Shown here: positions 32,221 to 44,615 of the stretch, piece by piece
How positions within the stretch are numbered: position 1 is the first letter of the stretch
Layout of the letters: each line of letters starts with the position of its first letter
Assembly (NCBI RefSeq): GCF_904849725.1
Contig: NC_058519.1
Span: 533,828,316-533,892,315 of the forward strand
Direction: 5' to 3'
Source of the DNA: Hordeum vulgare subsp. vulgare
Lineage: Eukaryota > Streptophyta > Magnoliopsida > Poales > Poaceae
DNA length: 64,000 nt
The notes under the pieces: model-generated
Told to the model about the DNA's origin: nothing
Seen by the model: the letters and a program-made list of their open reading frames with translations, nothing else
Database searches by the model: none
Translations under genes and position numbers: made by a program

Positions 32221-33767
32221 TGCTACTTCTCAAACAACAACGCCAGAAATTGACACATTGACGGAGAATTGCTTGCGTTGGTTTTTACCTTGAAGAGGAA
32301 AGGGTGATGCAGCACAGGAGCAGTAAGCATTTCCCTCAGTTTGAGAACCAAGGTATCAATCCAGTAGGACAATCTCGTCAAGTCCAGAGTACCTGCACAA
32401 ACACAAAAGAGATTGCACCCAACTCTATAAAGGGGTTTTCAATCCCTTCAAGATTGATTGCAAAGTGAGATCTAAAGGCGGAAAGTGCAACGAAGTAAAA
32501 GAGTAAGGCCGAAAATATGGTGTGAAGTAAACCCGGGGGCCATAGTGTTCACTAGAGGTTTCTCTCGAAATAGCAAATATTACGGTGGGTGAACAAATTA
32601 CTGTCGAGCAATTGATAGAACCGCGCAAAGTCATGACGATATCTAAGGCAATGATCATACAAATAGGCATCACGTCCGAGACAAGTAGACCGATACTTTC
32701 TGCATCTACTATTATTACTCCACACATCGACCGCTATCCACCATGCATCTAGTGTATTGAGTTCATGACGAACAGAGTAACGCCTTAAGCAAGATGACAT
32801 GATGTAGAGGGATAAACTCAAACCAATGATGAAAACCCCATCTTTTTACCCTTGATGGCAACAACACGATGCGTGCCTCGCTACCCCTCCTGTCACTGGG
32901 TGAGGTCACCGCACGGTATGAACCCAAAACCAAGCACTTCTCCCATTGCAAGAATCATAGATCAAGTTGGCCAAACAAAACCCACAACTCAAAGAAAATT
33001 AAAAGGATATGAAATCATGCATATAAGAGATCAGAAGAAACTCAAATAAGATTCATAGAAAATATGATCATAAATCCACAATTCATCGGATCTCGACAAA
33101 CACACCGCAAAAGAAGATTACATGGGATAGATCTCCATGAAGATCATGGAGAACTTTGTATTGAAGATCCAAGAGAGAGAAGAAGCCATCTAGCTAGTAG
33201 CTATGGACTCGTAGGTCTATGGTGGACTACTCACACATCATCGGAGACGTCATGGTGTTGATGAAGAAGCCCTTCGTATCCGAATCCCCCCTCCGGCAGG
33301 GCACCAGAACGTGCCCCAGATGGGATCTTCCGGAGACAGAAGCTTGCGGCGGCGAAAAAGTACTTTCGATGATCTCCTCATTTTTTCTGGAATTTTTGGG
33401 AATATATAGGCGAAAGACCTAGGGGCAGAGGAGGCCCAGGGAGCCCACAAGCCTGGGAGGCGCGGCCCCCCTGGCCGCGGCTAGGGGGCTTGTGGGGTCC
33501 CTGGTGGCCCCCTGCCTTGGTTCTCAAGTTCCCCGATCGTCTTCTGTTTTGGAAAAAATCTTTTTGGATGTTTCGTTCCGTTTGGACTCCGTTTAATATC
33601 CTCCTATGAAAAGGGTCAAAAACACGGGAAAAAACTGGAATTAGCAGTTGGCACTGAGTTAATAAGTTAGTCCCAAAAAAGATATAAAAGGCATACAAAA
33701 CATCCAAAGTTTGACAAGATAATAGCAGGAAACCATCAAAAATTATAGATACGATGGAGACGTATCA
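32221..33767 (-). repeat. family-A 3' LTR of the 32221-40318 element
   Basis: Opens TGATACGTC and closes GTAGCA on the minus strand. It holds the TATA-like site (33401-33410), the GC-rich hairpin (about 33447-33497) and a perfect 19-bp inverted repeat (33133-33151). The U5 end contains the primer-site-like word TTTCTGGCGTTGTTG in sense. Confidence 0.94.
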
Positions 33768-36448
33768 AGCATCCCCAAGCTTAACTCCTGCTCGTCCTCG
33801 AGTAGGGAAGTGGTAAAGACTGATTTTTTTTATGTGGAATGCTACCTAGCATAGTTGTCCTTTGTAACTTCTTTCATGTGACATGAATGTTAAGATCTGT
33901 ATGATTCAAAACAATAGTTTGCTATTGACATGAAAACAATAATACTTCAAGCAAACTAGCAAGGTAATCATGAACTTTCAAAATAACAAGGCCAAGGAAA
34001 GTTATCCCTACAAAATCATATAGTCTAGCTATGCTCCATGATCCTCACACAACTAATTTAAATCATGCACAACCCCGGTATTGGCCAAGTAATTGTTTTC
34101 GCACTCTTACTTTCTCAAACTTTTTATAACTATCACGCTATACATGAGCGTGAGCCATGGATATAGCACTGTAGGTGGCATAGAGTGTGGTGGTGGTTGT
34201 GAGACAAAAAAAGGAAGAGATGGTCACATTGAGTCGGCGTATCAAAGGGCTATGGAGATGCCCATTAATAGATATCAATGTGAATGAGTAGGGATTGCCA
34301 TACAAAGGATGCACTAGAGCTATAAGTATATGAAAGCTCAAAAGGAGAACTAGTGGGTGTGCATCCTACTTGCTTGCTCACGAAGACCTAGGGCAATTTG
34401 AGGAAGCCCATCATTCGAATATACAAGACAAGTTATATAATAAAGATTCCCACTAGCATATGGTGGTGACGAAACGAGAGGCTCTCAATCATGAAGAACT
34501 TGGTGCTATTATGAAGCACAAGTGTGGAAAAAGATAGTAGCATTGTCCCTTCTCTCTTTTTCTCTCTTTTTTTTATTTGGGCTCTTTGGCCTCTTTTTTC
34601 TCTCTTTTTTTTATTTGGGCTCTTTGGCCTCTTTTTTTTATTTCCTCACATGGGACAATGCTCTAATAATGATGATCATCACACTTTTATTTACTCACAG
34701 CTCAAAGCTCAGAACGATGATGACTCTATAGGAAATGCCTCCGGTAGTGTACCGGGATGTGCAACTATCTAGCTTGGCGTATGACGTTGAAACATCTCAC
34801 TAGCTATCTTACGATCATGGAATGGCAATATGAGAGTGACAACACAAGTCATGAGACGGAACGGTGCGAGTTGCATGGCAATATATCTTGGAATGGCTAT
34901 GAAAATGCCATAGTAGGTAGGTATGGTGGCTGTTTTGAGGAAGGCATATGGTGGGTTTGTGTACTGGCGAAAGTTGCGCGGTACTCAAGAGGGTAGCAAT
35001 GGTGGAAGGTGAAAGTGCATCTATACCATGGACTCACATTAGTCATGAAGAACTCACATACTTGTTGCGAAAGTTTTCATTAGTAATCAAAACAAAGTGC
35101 TAAGCGCATACTCCTAGGGGAAGGGTTGGTAGGTGTTAACCATCGCGCGATCCCGACCTCAATACAAAGGATGACAATCAATAGATCAATTATGCTCCGA
35201 CTTCCCAACATAGCGGTTCACCATACGTGCATGCTACAGGAATAATTAACTTCAACACAAGTATTTCTAGGTTCACAACACCCTACTAACATAACTCTTA
35301 ATATTACCAAATCCACATCTCAAAACTAATTGAGAGGAATCAAAACTTCTCTTTCTACTCAACGCACATGAAGATGGAGGTTTTTGTATCCTCTTTGGGT
35401 ACCTATCACCTTTGGAACTACCTTCATAGCACAAGCCAACTACCAAGTCACGCACCGCCGTGCTCTGAAAGATCTGAGTGAAGCACATAGAGCAAAATTA
35501 TCTAGCTCAAAAGATATAAGTGAAGCACGATTAGCATTCTAGCAAAATCATGATGAGTGCATGTCTCTCTCAAAAGGTGTGCAGCAAGGATGATTGTGGC
35601 ACAACAAAAAGAAAAGACTCCTACGATACAAGACGCTCCAAGCAAAACACATATCATATGGTGAATAAAAATATAGCTCCAAGTAATGTTACCGATGGAT
35701 TGAAGACGAAAGAGGGGATGCCTTCCCGGGGCATCCCAAGCTTAGGCTTTTTGGTGTCCTTAAATTTGGATTGGGATGCCTTGGGCATCCCCAAGCTTGA
35801 TCTCTTTCCACTCCTTATCTCTTTGTCCATGAGAACATCACCCAAAACTTGAAAACTTCACAACACAAAACTTAAACATAAACTCATGATAACATTTGCA
35901 CAAGAAGACAAACTACCACCTATTTAGGTACTGTAGCAATCTTGATTTCTATTTATATTGGTGTTAGATTACTGTATTCTCATTTTTCCATGGCTAGTAC
36001 CCCCCGATACTATCCATAGTTTCATCAAAACAAGCAACTAACTCAACAAAAGCAGAATCTGTCAAAAACAGACCAGTCTGTAGCAACTGTATACTTAGTA
36101 TACTTCTGGTACCTCAAAAATTCTGAAACATTATGAATGCCTGGTAAAAAGGCATATCAACCAGCAGCAGAAGAAATCAACTCAAAAGCTATTTCTTAAT
36201 AAAAATGAAAAATAATCTCGTGAGCGAAAAGTTTCTGTCTTCTTCCAGCAGGATCAAACAACCATCACCAAGACTAGTCATAAAGGTTTTACTTGGCTCA
36301 AACACAAAAAGAAACATAAAAGACACTATCATAACAGAATTATGATGGTGTGGATGCAACAAAACATAAAGAAAAATATAAATTCATTGGGTTGCCTCCC
36401 AACAAGCAATATTGTTTAACGCCCTTAGCTAGGCATAAAGCGATAGAA
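33768..36448 (-). other. family-A 3' non-coding region and polypurine tract
   Basis: Polypurine tract at 33768-33783 (AAGCTTGGGGATGCT on minus). The rest shows no gene on either strand. It contains a pyrimidine-rich tract (about 34545-34640) and two polypurine-tract-like copies (35731-35743 and 35785-35798). The layout is shared with 11019-13451 and 52693-55768. Confidence 0.8.
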
Positions 36449-38525
36449 TCACGTATCGTCGTCTTTGGTGCTCAAACCATAAGTAGCCCTCATCATGGAT
36501 TCATAAGGCAATCTTATTTTCTTTCTACAAAAATGGTCCATGCCCTTATTTAAAGGAAACTGAAATCTAATATTTCCTTCCTTCATATCGATGATAGCAC
36601 CGATAGTCCTTAGGAAAGATCTACCAAGAATAATAGGACATGTAGGATATCAATCAATGTCAAGCACAATGAAATCCACGGGTACATAGTTCCTATTTGC
36701 AATAATAAGAACATCATTGATCCTTCTCATGGGTTTCTTGACAGTAGAATCCGCAAGATGCAAATTAAGAGAACACTCCTCAATCTCATTAAAACCGAGA
36801 ACATCACGTAAAGACTTTGGAATCGCGGAAACACTAGCACCCAAATCACACAAAGCATTGCATTCATAGTTTTTTATTTCGATTTTGATAGTAGGTTCCC
36901 ACTCATCATGAAGCTTTCTAGGGATAGAGACTTCCAATTCAAGTTTCTCTTCAAGAGATTTTATCATAGCTTCGATGATATGATCAGTAAAGGCCTTGTT
37001 TTGGCTATAAGCGTGTGGAGAGTTTAGCATGGATTGCATCAAGGAAATGAATTCAATCAAGGAGGAACTATCATAATTGAATTCCTCGAAATCCAAAGTA
37101 GTAATTTCATTACTACTCAAAGTTTTAATATCTTCTACTCCACTTTCAATGCTTTTAGCATCAAGATAGATGGACTCCGAATCATTGGGGCGTTTTTCAA
37201 CCAAAGTGGATTCATATCCAGCCCCATCATCATTAGGTTTGACACAAGAAAACAAAGATTCAATGGGAGTCACACCAAACACTATAAGATCTTCGTGATT
37301 CTTATCACGAGAACACGCCTTTTTAAGCCATTCATGTCTAGCACGAATTTGGACGGTTCTTTCTTTGCTCTCACTCATGGAAACACACATAGTTTTCAAA
37401 GTTTCATACATATTGATCTTGGGAGGAGCACATCTAACTTTCAAAGCATCAATATCACTAGACATTCTATCAACGCTCCTAGCCAAATTGTCAATTTTGA
37501 GTAGTTTTTCCTCTATGGACGCATTGAAAATCTTTTGTGAGTTGATAAACTCTTTGATATTACTCTCTAGATCAGAGGGTAATCTATTGTAATTTCCATG
37601 AGTATTGTTGTAGGAGTTTCCAAAGTTATTAGAGGAGTTACTAGGAAAAGGCCTAGGAACATAGTTTCCTCTAAAAGCATTGTTGTTGCCAAAATTATTC
37701 CTACCAACAAAATTAACGTCCAGGCTAGCGTTGCTACTCTAAATCAAGGAAGACAAGGGCATATCATTTGGATCTAAAGGAGCACTTCTACTAGCAACCA
37801 AATTCATTAACTCATCCATCTTAGCACTTAACGAGTTAATTTCTTCTATAGCGTGTACCTTCTTACTAGTAGGGGACCTTTCAGTGTGCCACTGAGAGTA
37901 GTTCGTTATGATATTGTCTAGGAGTTTTGTGGCTTCTCCTAACGTGATTTCCATGAACGTTCCACCTGAGGCGGAGTCCAAGATATTTCTAGAAGCGAAA
38001 TTCAAGCCAGCGTAGAAGATTTGTATAATCATCCAAAGACTCAAGCCATGAGCGGGACAATTTCTAATCATCAATTTCATTCTCTCCCAAGATTGTGCAA
38101 CATGTTCATGATCAAGTTGCTTCAAATTCATGATATCATTACGGAGAGAGATAATCTTAGCCGGCGGAAAATACTTGGATATGTAAGCATCTTTGCACTT
38201 ATTCCACGAATCAATACTATTTTTGGGCAAAGACGAAAACCAAGTTTTTTGCTCGATCTCGCAACGAGAAAGGAAAAGGCTTCAATTTAATCACATCATT
38301 ATCCAAATATTTCTTCTTTTGCATATCGCAAAGCTCAATGAAGGTATTAAGATGGGACGCGGCATCTTCACTAGGAAGGCCGGAGAATTGCTCTTTGATA
38401 ACAAGATTCAGCAAAGCGGCATTGATTTCGTATGACTCTACACTAGTGGCGGGAGCAATCGGAGTACTAATAAAATCATTATTATTAGTATTCGAGAAGT
38501 CACAAAGTTTGGTGTTTTCAGTCAT
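36449..38525 (-). pseudogene. family-A gag-protease polyprotein, broken
   Basis: Start ATG at 38525-38523 (MTENTKLCDFSN). The capsid region contains LPSEDAASHLNTFIELCD and FPFSLRDRAK, usual for Athila gag. Further on come an Asn/Gly-rich linker, a predicted coiled coil (ESNIKEFINSQKIFNASIEE), and an aspartic protease with CDLGASVSAIP (about 36840) and the CPIILGR-FLRTIG block (about 36630). The frame closes at 36449. Breaks: one extra T in a T-run near 38244-38249 (six T here, five in the sister copy) shifts the frame; stops lie at 37739-37741 and 36647-36649. No RT follows the protease. Confidence 0.88.
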
Positions 38526-38749
38526 GGTGACTTCAGCAAGCAAGCAAGCACACAAGCAAACAAAGAGCGAGCGAGCGAGAGAAAAGGGCGAACGAAAAAG
38601 GCAACCGAAAAAGGCAAACGAAGAAAAGGGCAAATATTTTTGTAAATTTTTGTTTTTCAGAAGTGGGGAGAGAAAAACGAGAGGCAAAAAAGTAAATGCA
38701 AGAGATGAGTTTGCGACACTTACTTGGATGAGTTCTTGACTTGATCCTT

Positions 38750-38765
38750 CCCGGCAACGGCGCCA
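38750..38765 (-). other. family-A primer-binding site
   Basis: TGGCGCCGTTGCCGGG on the minus strand, 10 bp inside the 5' LTR end (38776). tRNA-Asp type, as in Athila elements. Confidence 0.88.
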
Positions 38766-38775
38766 GAAATCCTAC

Positions 38776-40318
38776 TGCTACTTCTCAAACAACAGCGCTA
38801 GAAATTGACACGTCGACGGAGACTTGCTTGCGTTAGTTTTTCCGTTGAAGAAGAAAGGGTGATGCAGCACAGGAGTAGTAAGTATTTCCCTCAGTTTGAG
38901 TACCAAGGTATCAATCTAGTAGGAGAATCACGTCAAGTCCAGAGTACCTGCATAAACACAAAAGAGCTTGCACCCAATGGTATAAAGGGGTCGTCAATCC
39001 CTTCAAGATTGATTGCAAAGTGAGATCTAAAGACGGAAAGTGCAACAAAGTAAAAGAGTAAGGCTGAAAATATGGTGTGAAGTAGACCGGGGGCCATAGT
39101 TTTCACTAGAGGCTTCTCTCAAAATAGCAAATATTACGGTGGGTGAACAAATTACTGTCGAGCAATTGATAGAACCGCGCAAAGTCATGACAATATCTAA
39201 GGAAATGATCATACATATAGGCATCACGTCCGAGACAAGTAGACCGATACTTTCTGCATCTACTATTATTACTCCACACATCGACCGCTATCCAGCATGC
39301 ACCTAGTGTATTGAGTTCATGACGAACAGAGTAACGCCTTAAGCAAGATGACATGATGTAGAGGGATAAACTCAAACCAATGATGAAACCCCCATCTTTT
39401 TACCCTTGATGGCAACAACACAATGCATCCCTCGCTACCCCTTCTGTCACTGGGTGAGGTCACCGCACGGTATGAACCCAAAACCAAGCCCTTCTCCCAT
39501 TGCAAGAATCATAGATCAAGTTGGCCAAACAAAACCCACAACTCGAAGAGAATTACAAGGATATGAAATCATGCATATAAGAGATCAGAAGAAACTCAAA
39601 TAAGATACATAGATAATCTGATCATAAATCCACAATTCATCGAATCTCGACAAACACACCGCAAAAGAAGATTACATCGGATAGATCTCCATGAAGATCA
39701 TGGATAACTTTGTATTGAAGATCCAAGAGAGAGAAGAAGCCATCTAGCTACTAGCTATGGACCCGTAGGTCTATGGTGAACTACTCACACATCATCGGAG
39801 AGGTCATGGTATTGATGAAGAAGCCCTTCGTATCCGAATCCCCCCCTCCGGCAGGGCACCAGAACGTGCCCCAGATGGGATCTTGCGGAGACAGAAGGTT
39901 GCGGCGGCGGAAAAGTACTTTCGATGTTCTCCTCATTTTTTCTGGAATTTTTGGGAATATATAGGCGAAAGACATAGGGCAGAGGAGGCCCAGGGAGCCC
40001 ACAAGCCTGGGAGCCCCCCCCCCCCCGGCCGCGGCTAGGGGGCTTGTGGGGTCCCTGGTGGCCCCTGCCTTGGTTCTCAAGTTCCCGATCGTCTTCTGTT
40101 TCGGAAAAAATCTTTTTGGAAGTTTCGTTCCGTTTGGACTCCATTTACAATCCTCCTCTGCAAAGGGTCAAAAACACGGAAAAAACAGGAACTGGCACTT
40201 GGCACTGAGTTAATAAGTTAATCCCAAAAAAGATATAAAAGCCATACAAAACATCCAAAGTTTGACAAGATAATAGCATGAAACCATCAGAAATTATAGA
40301 TACGTTGGAGACGTATCA
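38776..40318 (-). repeat. family-A 5' LTR of the 32221-40318 element
   Basis: 1543 bp, ends TGATACGTC and GTAGCA (minus). TATA-like site 39956-39963, inverted repeat 39687-39705 (last base mutated), GC-rich hairpin about 39998-40050. The U5 end carries a primer-site-like TTTCTAGCGCTGTTG. Confidence 0.94.
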
Positions 40319-41025
40319 GGCGCCGGCGCCAGCCTCCGCCGTCGGACTCTGATTTCTCCTCCACCCCTCTCGTCTGATTTCTCACTGCTCGATGAACCCT
40401 AGCTTCGTTCCCCAATCAATTGGATGTATCCATTGGAGGAGGCTGCGGGTGCGGTTAAGACATGGTCTTCGTCAACGATATGCCCCACCCGTCAGAATCC
40501 TAGTTGACTGCAGCCACGTCATCAGTTGTTAGCAATAAACCACTCTAAGGTTATATTTAAACCGGGATTTGTTACTTTAGGGTGCAATCGATAGGGATAT
40601 GCACTCCGGGGTTCATTCTGCCACACATCTACCAGTTCAGGGTTCAGAATGGACTTTTTCCTTATATCTGGGATCAAGAGGTTGAGTTGCACGGGTCGGG
40701 ACAATAGGGGGAACAGTGGATCATGTGACGAGAGTTTGCACAACACCAGGTTGTTTTCCCCCAACTCGAGATGCATGGTGATTTTTGTAAATAATTAGGG
40801 ATCATGTATTTTTTTTGCAAACGAAGCCTTAAATATGATGGTTTTCTGCTTTAATAACTTAGCCAATCGATGTATTCGTCTCAGTCGTGCCAGCGGCGCC
40901 ACACGGTCGAACGGTAAAACTGCGAGCGCAAGCCAACAACAAGCTGGCAAAATTGACAAAATTGACCTCTGGGCTGAAAGAACTCACTAAGTAAACTCGA
41001 AGGGAAAAAAATTCACCCAGCCGAC
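40319..41025. other. right edge of MULE1 (upstream of the GRF gene) and unassigned flank
   Basis: This segment is the far side of the GGCGC insertion site, so it should be the region upstream of the GRF gene and the right end of MULE1. 40325-40450 is GC-richer and could be 5' untranslated sequence. 40530-40850 is AT-richer with words such as TTAGGGATCATG and TTTTTTGCAAA, which look like MULE terminal sequence, but the partner inverted repeat is not available for comparison. 40850-41025 is unassigned. No gene seen. Confidence 0.45.
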
Positions 41026-41330
41026 TGCTACCTCTTGAGCTTGCGTTGGTTTTTCCCTTCAAGTGGAAAGGGTGATGCAGCATAGTAGCAGTAAGTATTT
41101 CCCTCAGTTTGAGAACCAAGGTATCAATCCAGTAGGAGTATCAAGCCAAGTCTCCACCGTACCTGCGCAAAAACAGCAAACTTGCACCCAACGCTACAAA
41201 GGGGTTGTCAAACCCTTCACGATTGATTGCAAGGTGAGATCTGAAGGCGGAAAGTGCAACAAAGTAAAAGTGTAGGGCCGAAAATATGATGTGAAGTAGA
41301 CCCGGCGCCATAGTGTTCACTAGAGGCTTC
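41026..41330 (-). repeat. family-A 3' LTR, U5-side fragment
   Basis: The part from the LTR end (inverted GTAGCA) to the Athila insertion at GCTTC (41326-41330). It continues at 51493. This LTR has the simplest U5 end of those seen: CAAGCTCAAGAGGTAGCA with no primer-site-like insert. Confidence 0.94.
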
Positions 41331-42853
41331 TGATACGTCCATTTTGCATCATGCTTTCATGTTGATATTTATCGCTTTATGGGCTGTTATTACACTTCAC
41401 GGTACAATACTTATGCCTTTTCTCTCTTATTTTTCAAGGTTAACATGAAGAGGGAGAATGTCGGCAGCTAGAATTCTGGCCTGAAAAAGGAGAAAGTTTG
41501 AGATACCTATTCTGCACAACTCCAAAAGCCGTGAAAATCAACGAGGATTTATTTTGGAATTTATAAAAAATACTGGGCCGAAGAAGTACCAGAGGGGAGC
41601 CAGCAGGAGGCCACAAGCCTGCTAGGCGCGGCCTACCCCTGGCCGAGCCTAGGGGGCTTGTGGGCTCCCTGGTGGCCCTTTGGCCCCCCTATTTTGCTAC
41701 AAGAAAGGTTTCGTTGCAGAAAAAATCAAGAGGAGGCTTTCGGGAGGAATCGCCGCCGCCACAAGGCGGAACTTGAGCAGAACCAATCTAGAGCTCCGGC
41801 AGGGTCGTCGTGTCGGGGAAACTTCCCTCTCGGAGGGGGAAATCATCGCCATCGTCATCACCAACACTCCTCTCATCGGAGGGGACTCATCACCATCAAC
41901 ATCTTCATCAGCACTATATCATCTCCAAACCCTAGTTCATCTCTTGTAACCAATCTCCGTCTCGCGACTCCGATTGGTACTTGTAAGGTTGCTAGTAGTG
42001 TTAATTACTCTTTGTAGTTGATGCTAGTTGGATTACTTGGTGGAAGATTATATGTTCAGATCTTTGATGCTATTCATTACCTCTCTGGTCATGAATATGA
42101 TTATGCTTTGTGAGTAGTTACTTTTGTTCCTGAGGACATGGGATAAGTCATGCTATAAGTAGTCATGTGAATTTGGTATTCGTTCGATATTTTGATGTGT
42201 TGTATGTTGCTTTTCCGATAGTGTTGTTATGTGAATGTAGACTACATAACACTTCACCATTATTTGGGCCTAGAGGAAGGCATTGGGAAGTAGTAAGTAG
42301 ATGATGGGTTGCTAGAGTGACAGAAGCTTAAACCCTAGTTTATGTGTTGCTTCGTAAGGGGCTGATTTGGATCCACTAGTTTAATGCTATGGTTAGACTT
42401 TGTCTTAATTCTTCTTTCGTAGTTGTGGATGCTTGCGAGAGGGGTTAATCATAAGTGGGACGCTTGTCCAAGTAAGGGCAGTACCCAAGCGCCGGTCCAC
42501 CCACATATCAAACTATCAAAGTACCGAATGCGAATCTTACGAACATGATGAAAACTAGCTTGACAAAAATTCCCATGTGTCCTCGGGAGCGCTTTACCTC
42601 CTATAAGAGTTTGTCCAGGCTTGTCCCTTGCTACAAAAGGGATTGGGCCACTTTGCTGCATCGTTGTTACTATTGTTACTTGCTACTTGCTACAAATCTG
42701 CTCATCACACAACTACTTGTTACCGATAATTTCAGTGCTTGCACAGATTACCTTGCTGAAAACCACTTGTTAGATCCTTCTGCTCCTCGTTGGGTTCGAC
42801 ACTCTTACTTATCGAAAGGACTACGATAGATCCCCTATACTTGTGGGTCATCA
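41331..42853 (+). repeat. 5' LTR of the Athila element
   Basis: 1523 bp, TGATACGTCC to GTCATCA. The GC-rich hairpin CACAAGCC (41613-41620)/GGCTTGTG (41656-41663) is the same kind as in the family-A LTRs. No coding region. Confidence 0.95.
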
Positions 42854-42862
42854 AGACTCTTT

Positions 42863-42880
42863 TCTGGCGTCGTTGCCGGG
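42863..42880 (+). other. Athila primer-binding site
   Basis: TGGCGTCGTTGCCGGGGA, one base different from the TGGCGCCGTTGCC of the other elements, 9 bp after the LTR end. tRNA-Asp type. Confidence 0.85.
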
Positions 42881-42959
42881 GAGTGAAGCGCCTTTGGTAA
42901 GTGGAATTTGGTAAGAAAACATTTATATAGTGTGCTGAAATTTATTGTCACTTGTCACT

Positions 42960-44615
42960 ATGGAAACTAATCCTTTGAGGAGCTTGTTCGGGGTATCTTC
43001 ACCTCGAACGGAAGCACAAAGAGTTTCTACTCAACCTGCTGCACCTACTGAAAATATTTGCTATGAATTACCTTAGGGTATGCTTGAGAAACTGCTGGCT
43101 AATCCTTTTACACGAGATGGAACATCACATCCAGACTTGTGTCTAATCTATGTACATGAAGTTTGTGGTTTATTTAAGCTTGAAGGTTTTCCCGAGGATG
43201 AGGTCAAGAAGAAGGTCTTTCCGTTATCTTTGAGGGATAAGGCGTTGACATGGTATAGGCTATGTGATGATACTGGATCATGGAACTACAACCGGTTGAA
43301 ATTGGAATTTCATCAAAAGTTTTATCCTATGCATCTAGTACATCGTGATCGGAATTATATTTATAATTTTTGGCCTCATGACAGAGAAAGCATCGCTCAA
43401 GCTTGGGGGAGGCTTAAATCAATGTTATATTCATGCCCCAACCATGAGCTCTCGAGAGAAATTATCATTCAGAATTTCTATGCTCGGCTTTCTCATGATG
43501 ATCGCACCATGCTTGACACTTCTTGTACCGGTTCTTTTATGAAGAGAGATATTGACTTCAGATGGAATTTATTGTAAAGAATTAAACGCAACTCTGAAGA
43601 TTGGGAGCTTGATGAAGGTAAGGAGTCAGGTATGAATTTCAAGTTTGATGGCGTTAGATCCTTTGTCGAAACAAATACTTCTTGTGATTTTAGCGCTAAA
43701 TACGGACTTGACTCTGAGATAGTAGCTTCATTGTGTGAATCATTTGCTGCTCATATTGATCTCCCTAAAGAGAAGTGGTTTAAATATCATCCTCCCTTAG
43801 AAGTCAATGTAGTCAAACCCAATCCAGTTGAAGAGAAAGTCATTGCCTATAATGATCCTATTGTTCCTAGTGCTTACATTGAGAAACCACCTTTCCCTGT
43901 TAGGATAAAGGATCATTCTAAAGCTTCAACTGTGATACGTAGGGGCTACATTAGAACACCTACACCCCCTGAGAAAATTAGAGTTGAACCTAGCATTGCT
44001 ATTATCAAAGACCTCCTGTCCGACAATGTTGATGGCCATGATATTCACTTCTGTGAAGATGCTGCTAGAATTGCTAAACCTCATGCTGGAGACAAACATA
44101 GGCCTGTTGTTGGCACGCCTGTTGTTTCTGTTAAGATAGGAGATCATTGTTATCATGGTTTATGTGATGTGGGTGCTAGTGTTAGTGCAATACCTCGATT
44201 CTTATATGATGAAATCAAAGACAAGATTGAACCTGTCGAGATAGAACCCATTGATGTCACTATTCAGCTTGCCAATAGAGATACTATCTGCCCTGTGGGA
44301 ATTGTTAGAGATGTTGAAGTCTTGTGTGGTAAAACGAAGTATCCTGCTGATTTCCTCGTTCTTGCTACCACACAAGAAAGCTTTTGTCCCATCATATTTG
44401 GCAGACCCTTCCTCAATACCGTCAATGCTCATATTGACTGTGAGAAGCAAATTGTCACTGTTGGCTTCGAATGTGTGTCACATGAGTTCAATTTCTCCAA
44501 GTTTGGTAGACAACCTCATGAAAAAGAGTTTCCTAGTAAGGATGAAACTATTGCCCTAGCTTCTATTGTTGTGCCTCCTACTGATCTTTTAGAGCAATAC
44601 TTGCTTGAGCAATAA
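42960..44615 (+). pseudogene. Athila gag-protease, with nonsense codons
   Basis: One frame runs from ATG 42960 (METNPLRSLFG) to 44615. Capsid blocks: FPLSLRDKALTWY (about 43220) and ESIAQAWGRLKSML (about 43390). The protease has CDVGASVSAIPRFLYDE (about 44164-44214; catalytic D-V-G-A) and PIIFGRPFLNTVNAHID (about 44392). In-frame stops: TAG 43074-43076, TAA 43575-43577 and TAA 44613-44615. No frameshift. The protein would be a cytoplasmic particle protein with its maturation protease. RT follows in the same frame, as in a gag-pol fusion. Confidence 0.9.

Larger units (their letters stand above)
32221..40318 (-). mobile_element. complete family-A non-autonomous Athila-like element (TSD GGCGC)
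   Basis: GGCGC flanks at 32216-32220 and 40319-40323. In its own orientation: 5' LTR 40318-38776 (1543 bp), primer-binding site 38765-38750, leader, gag-protease frame 38525-36449, about 2.7 kb non-coding, polypurine tract 33783-33768, 3' LTR 33767-32221 (1547 bp). The two LTRs differ by 5 of 116 bases in a sampled block (32861 versus 39405), so the copy is not recent. There is no RT, RNase H or integrase, and no gap where it was obviously removed: the sister at 41026-59628 has the same design. Confidence 0.95.

Noticed and set aside
36650..37504. Plus-strand ORF of 156 codons (37034-37504) opposite gag-protease, also seen at 56354-56824
   Set aside because: Antisense shadow of the gag linker; present in both copies only because the sense strand is conserved.
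40319..41025. A host gene in the unassigned flank
   Set aside because: Short ORFs only (84 codons at most), no recognisable motif, and the position fits the MULE1 edge.
42449..42829. Small ORFs in the Athila LTR, recurring at 51092-51463
   Set aside because: They recur because the two LTRs are near-identical; no protein motif is present.
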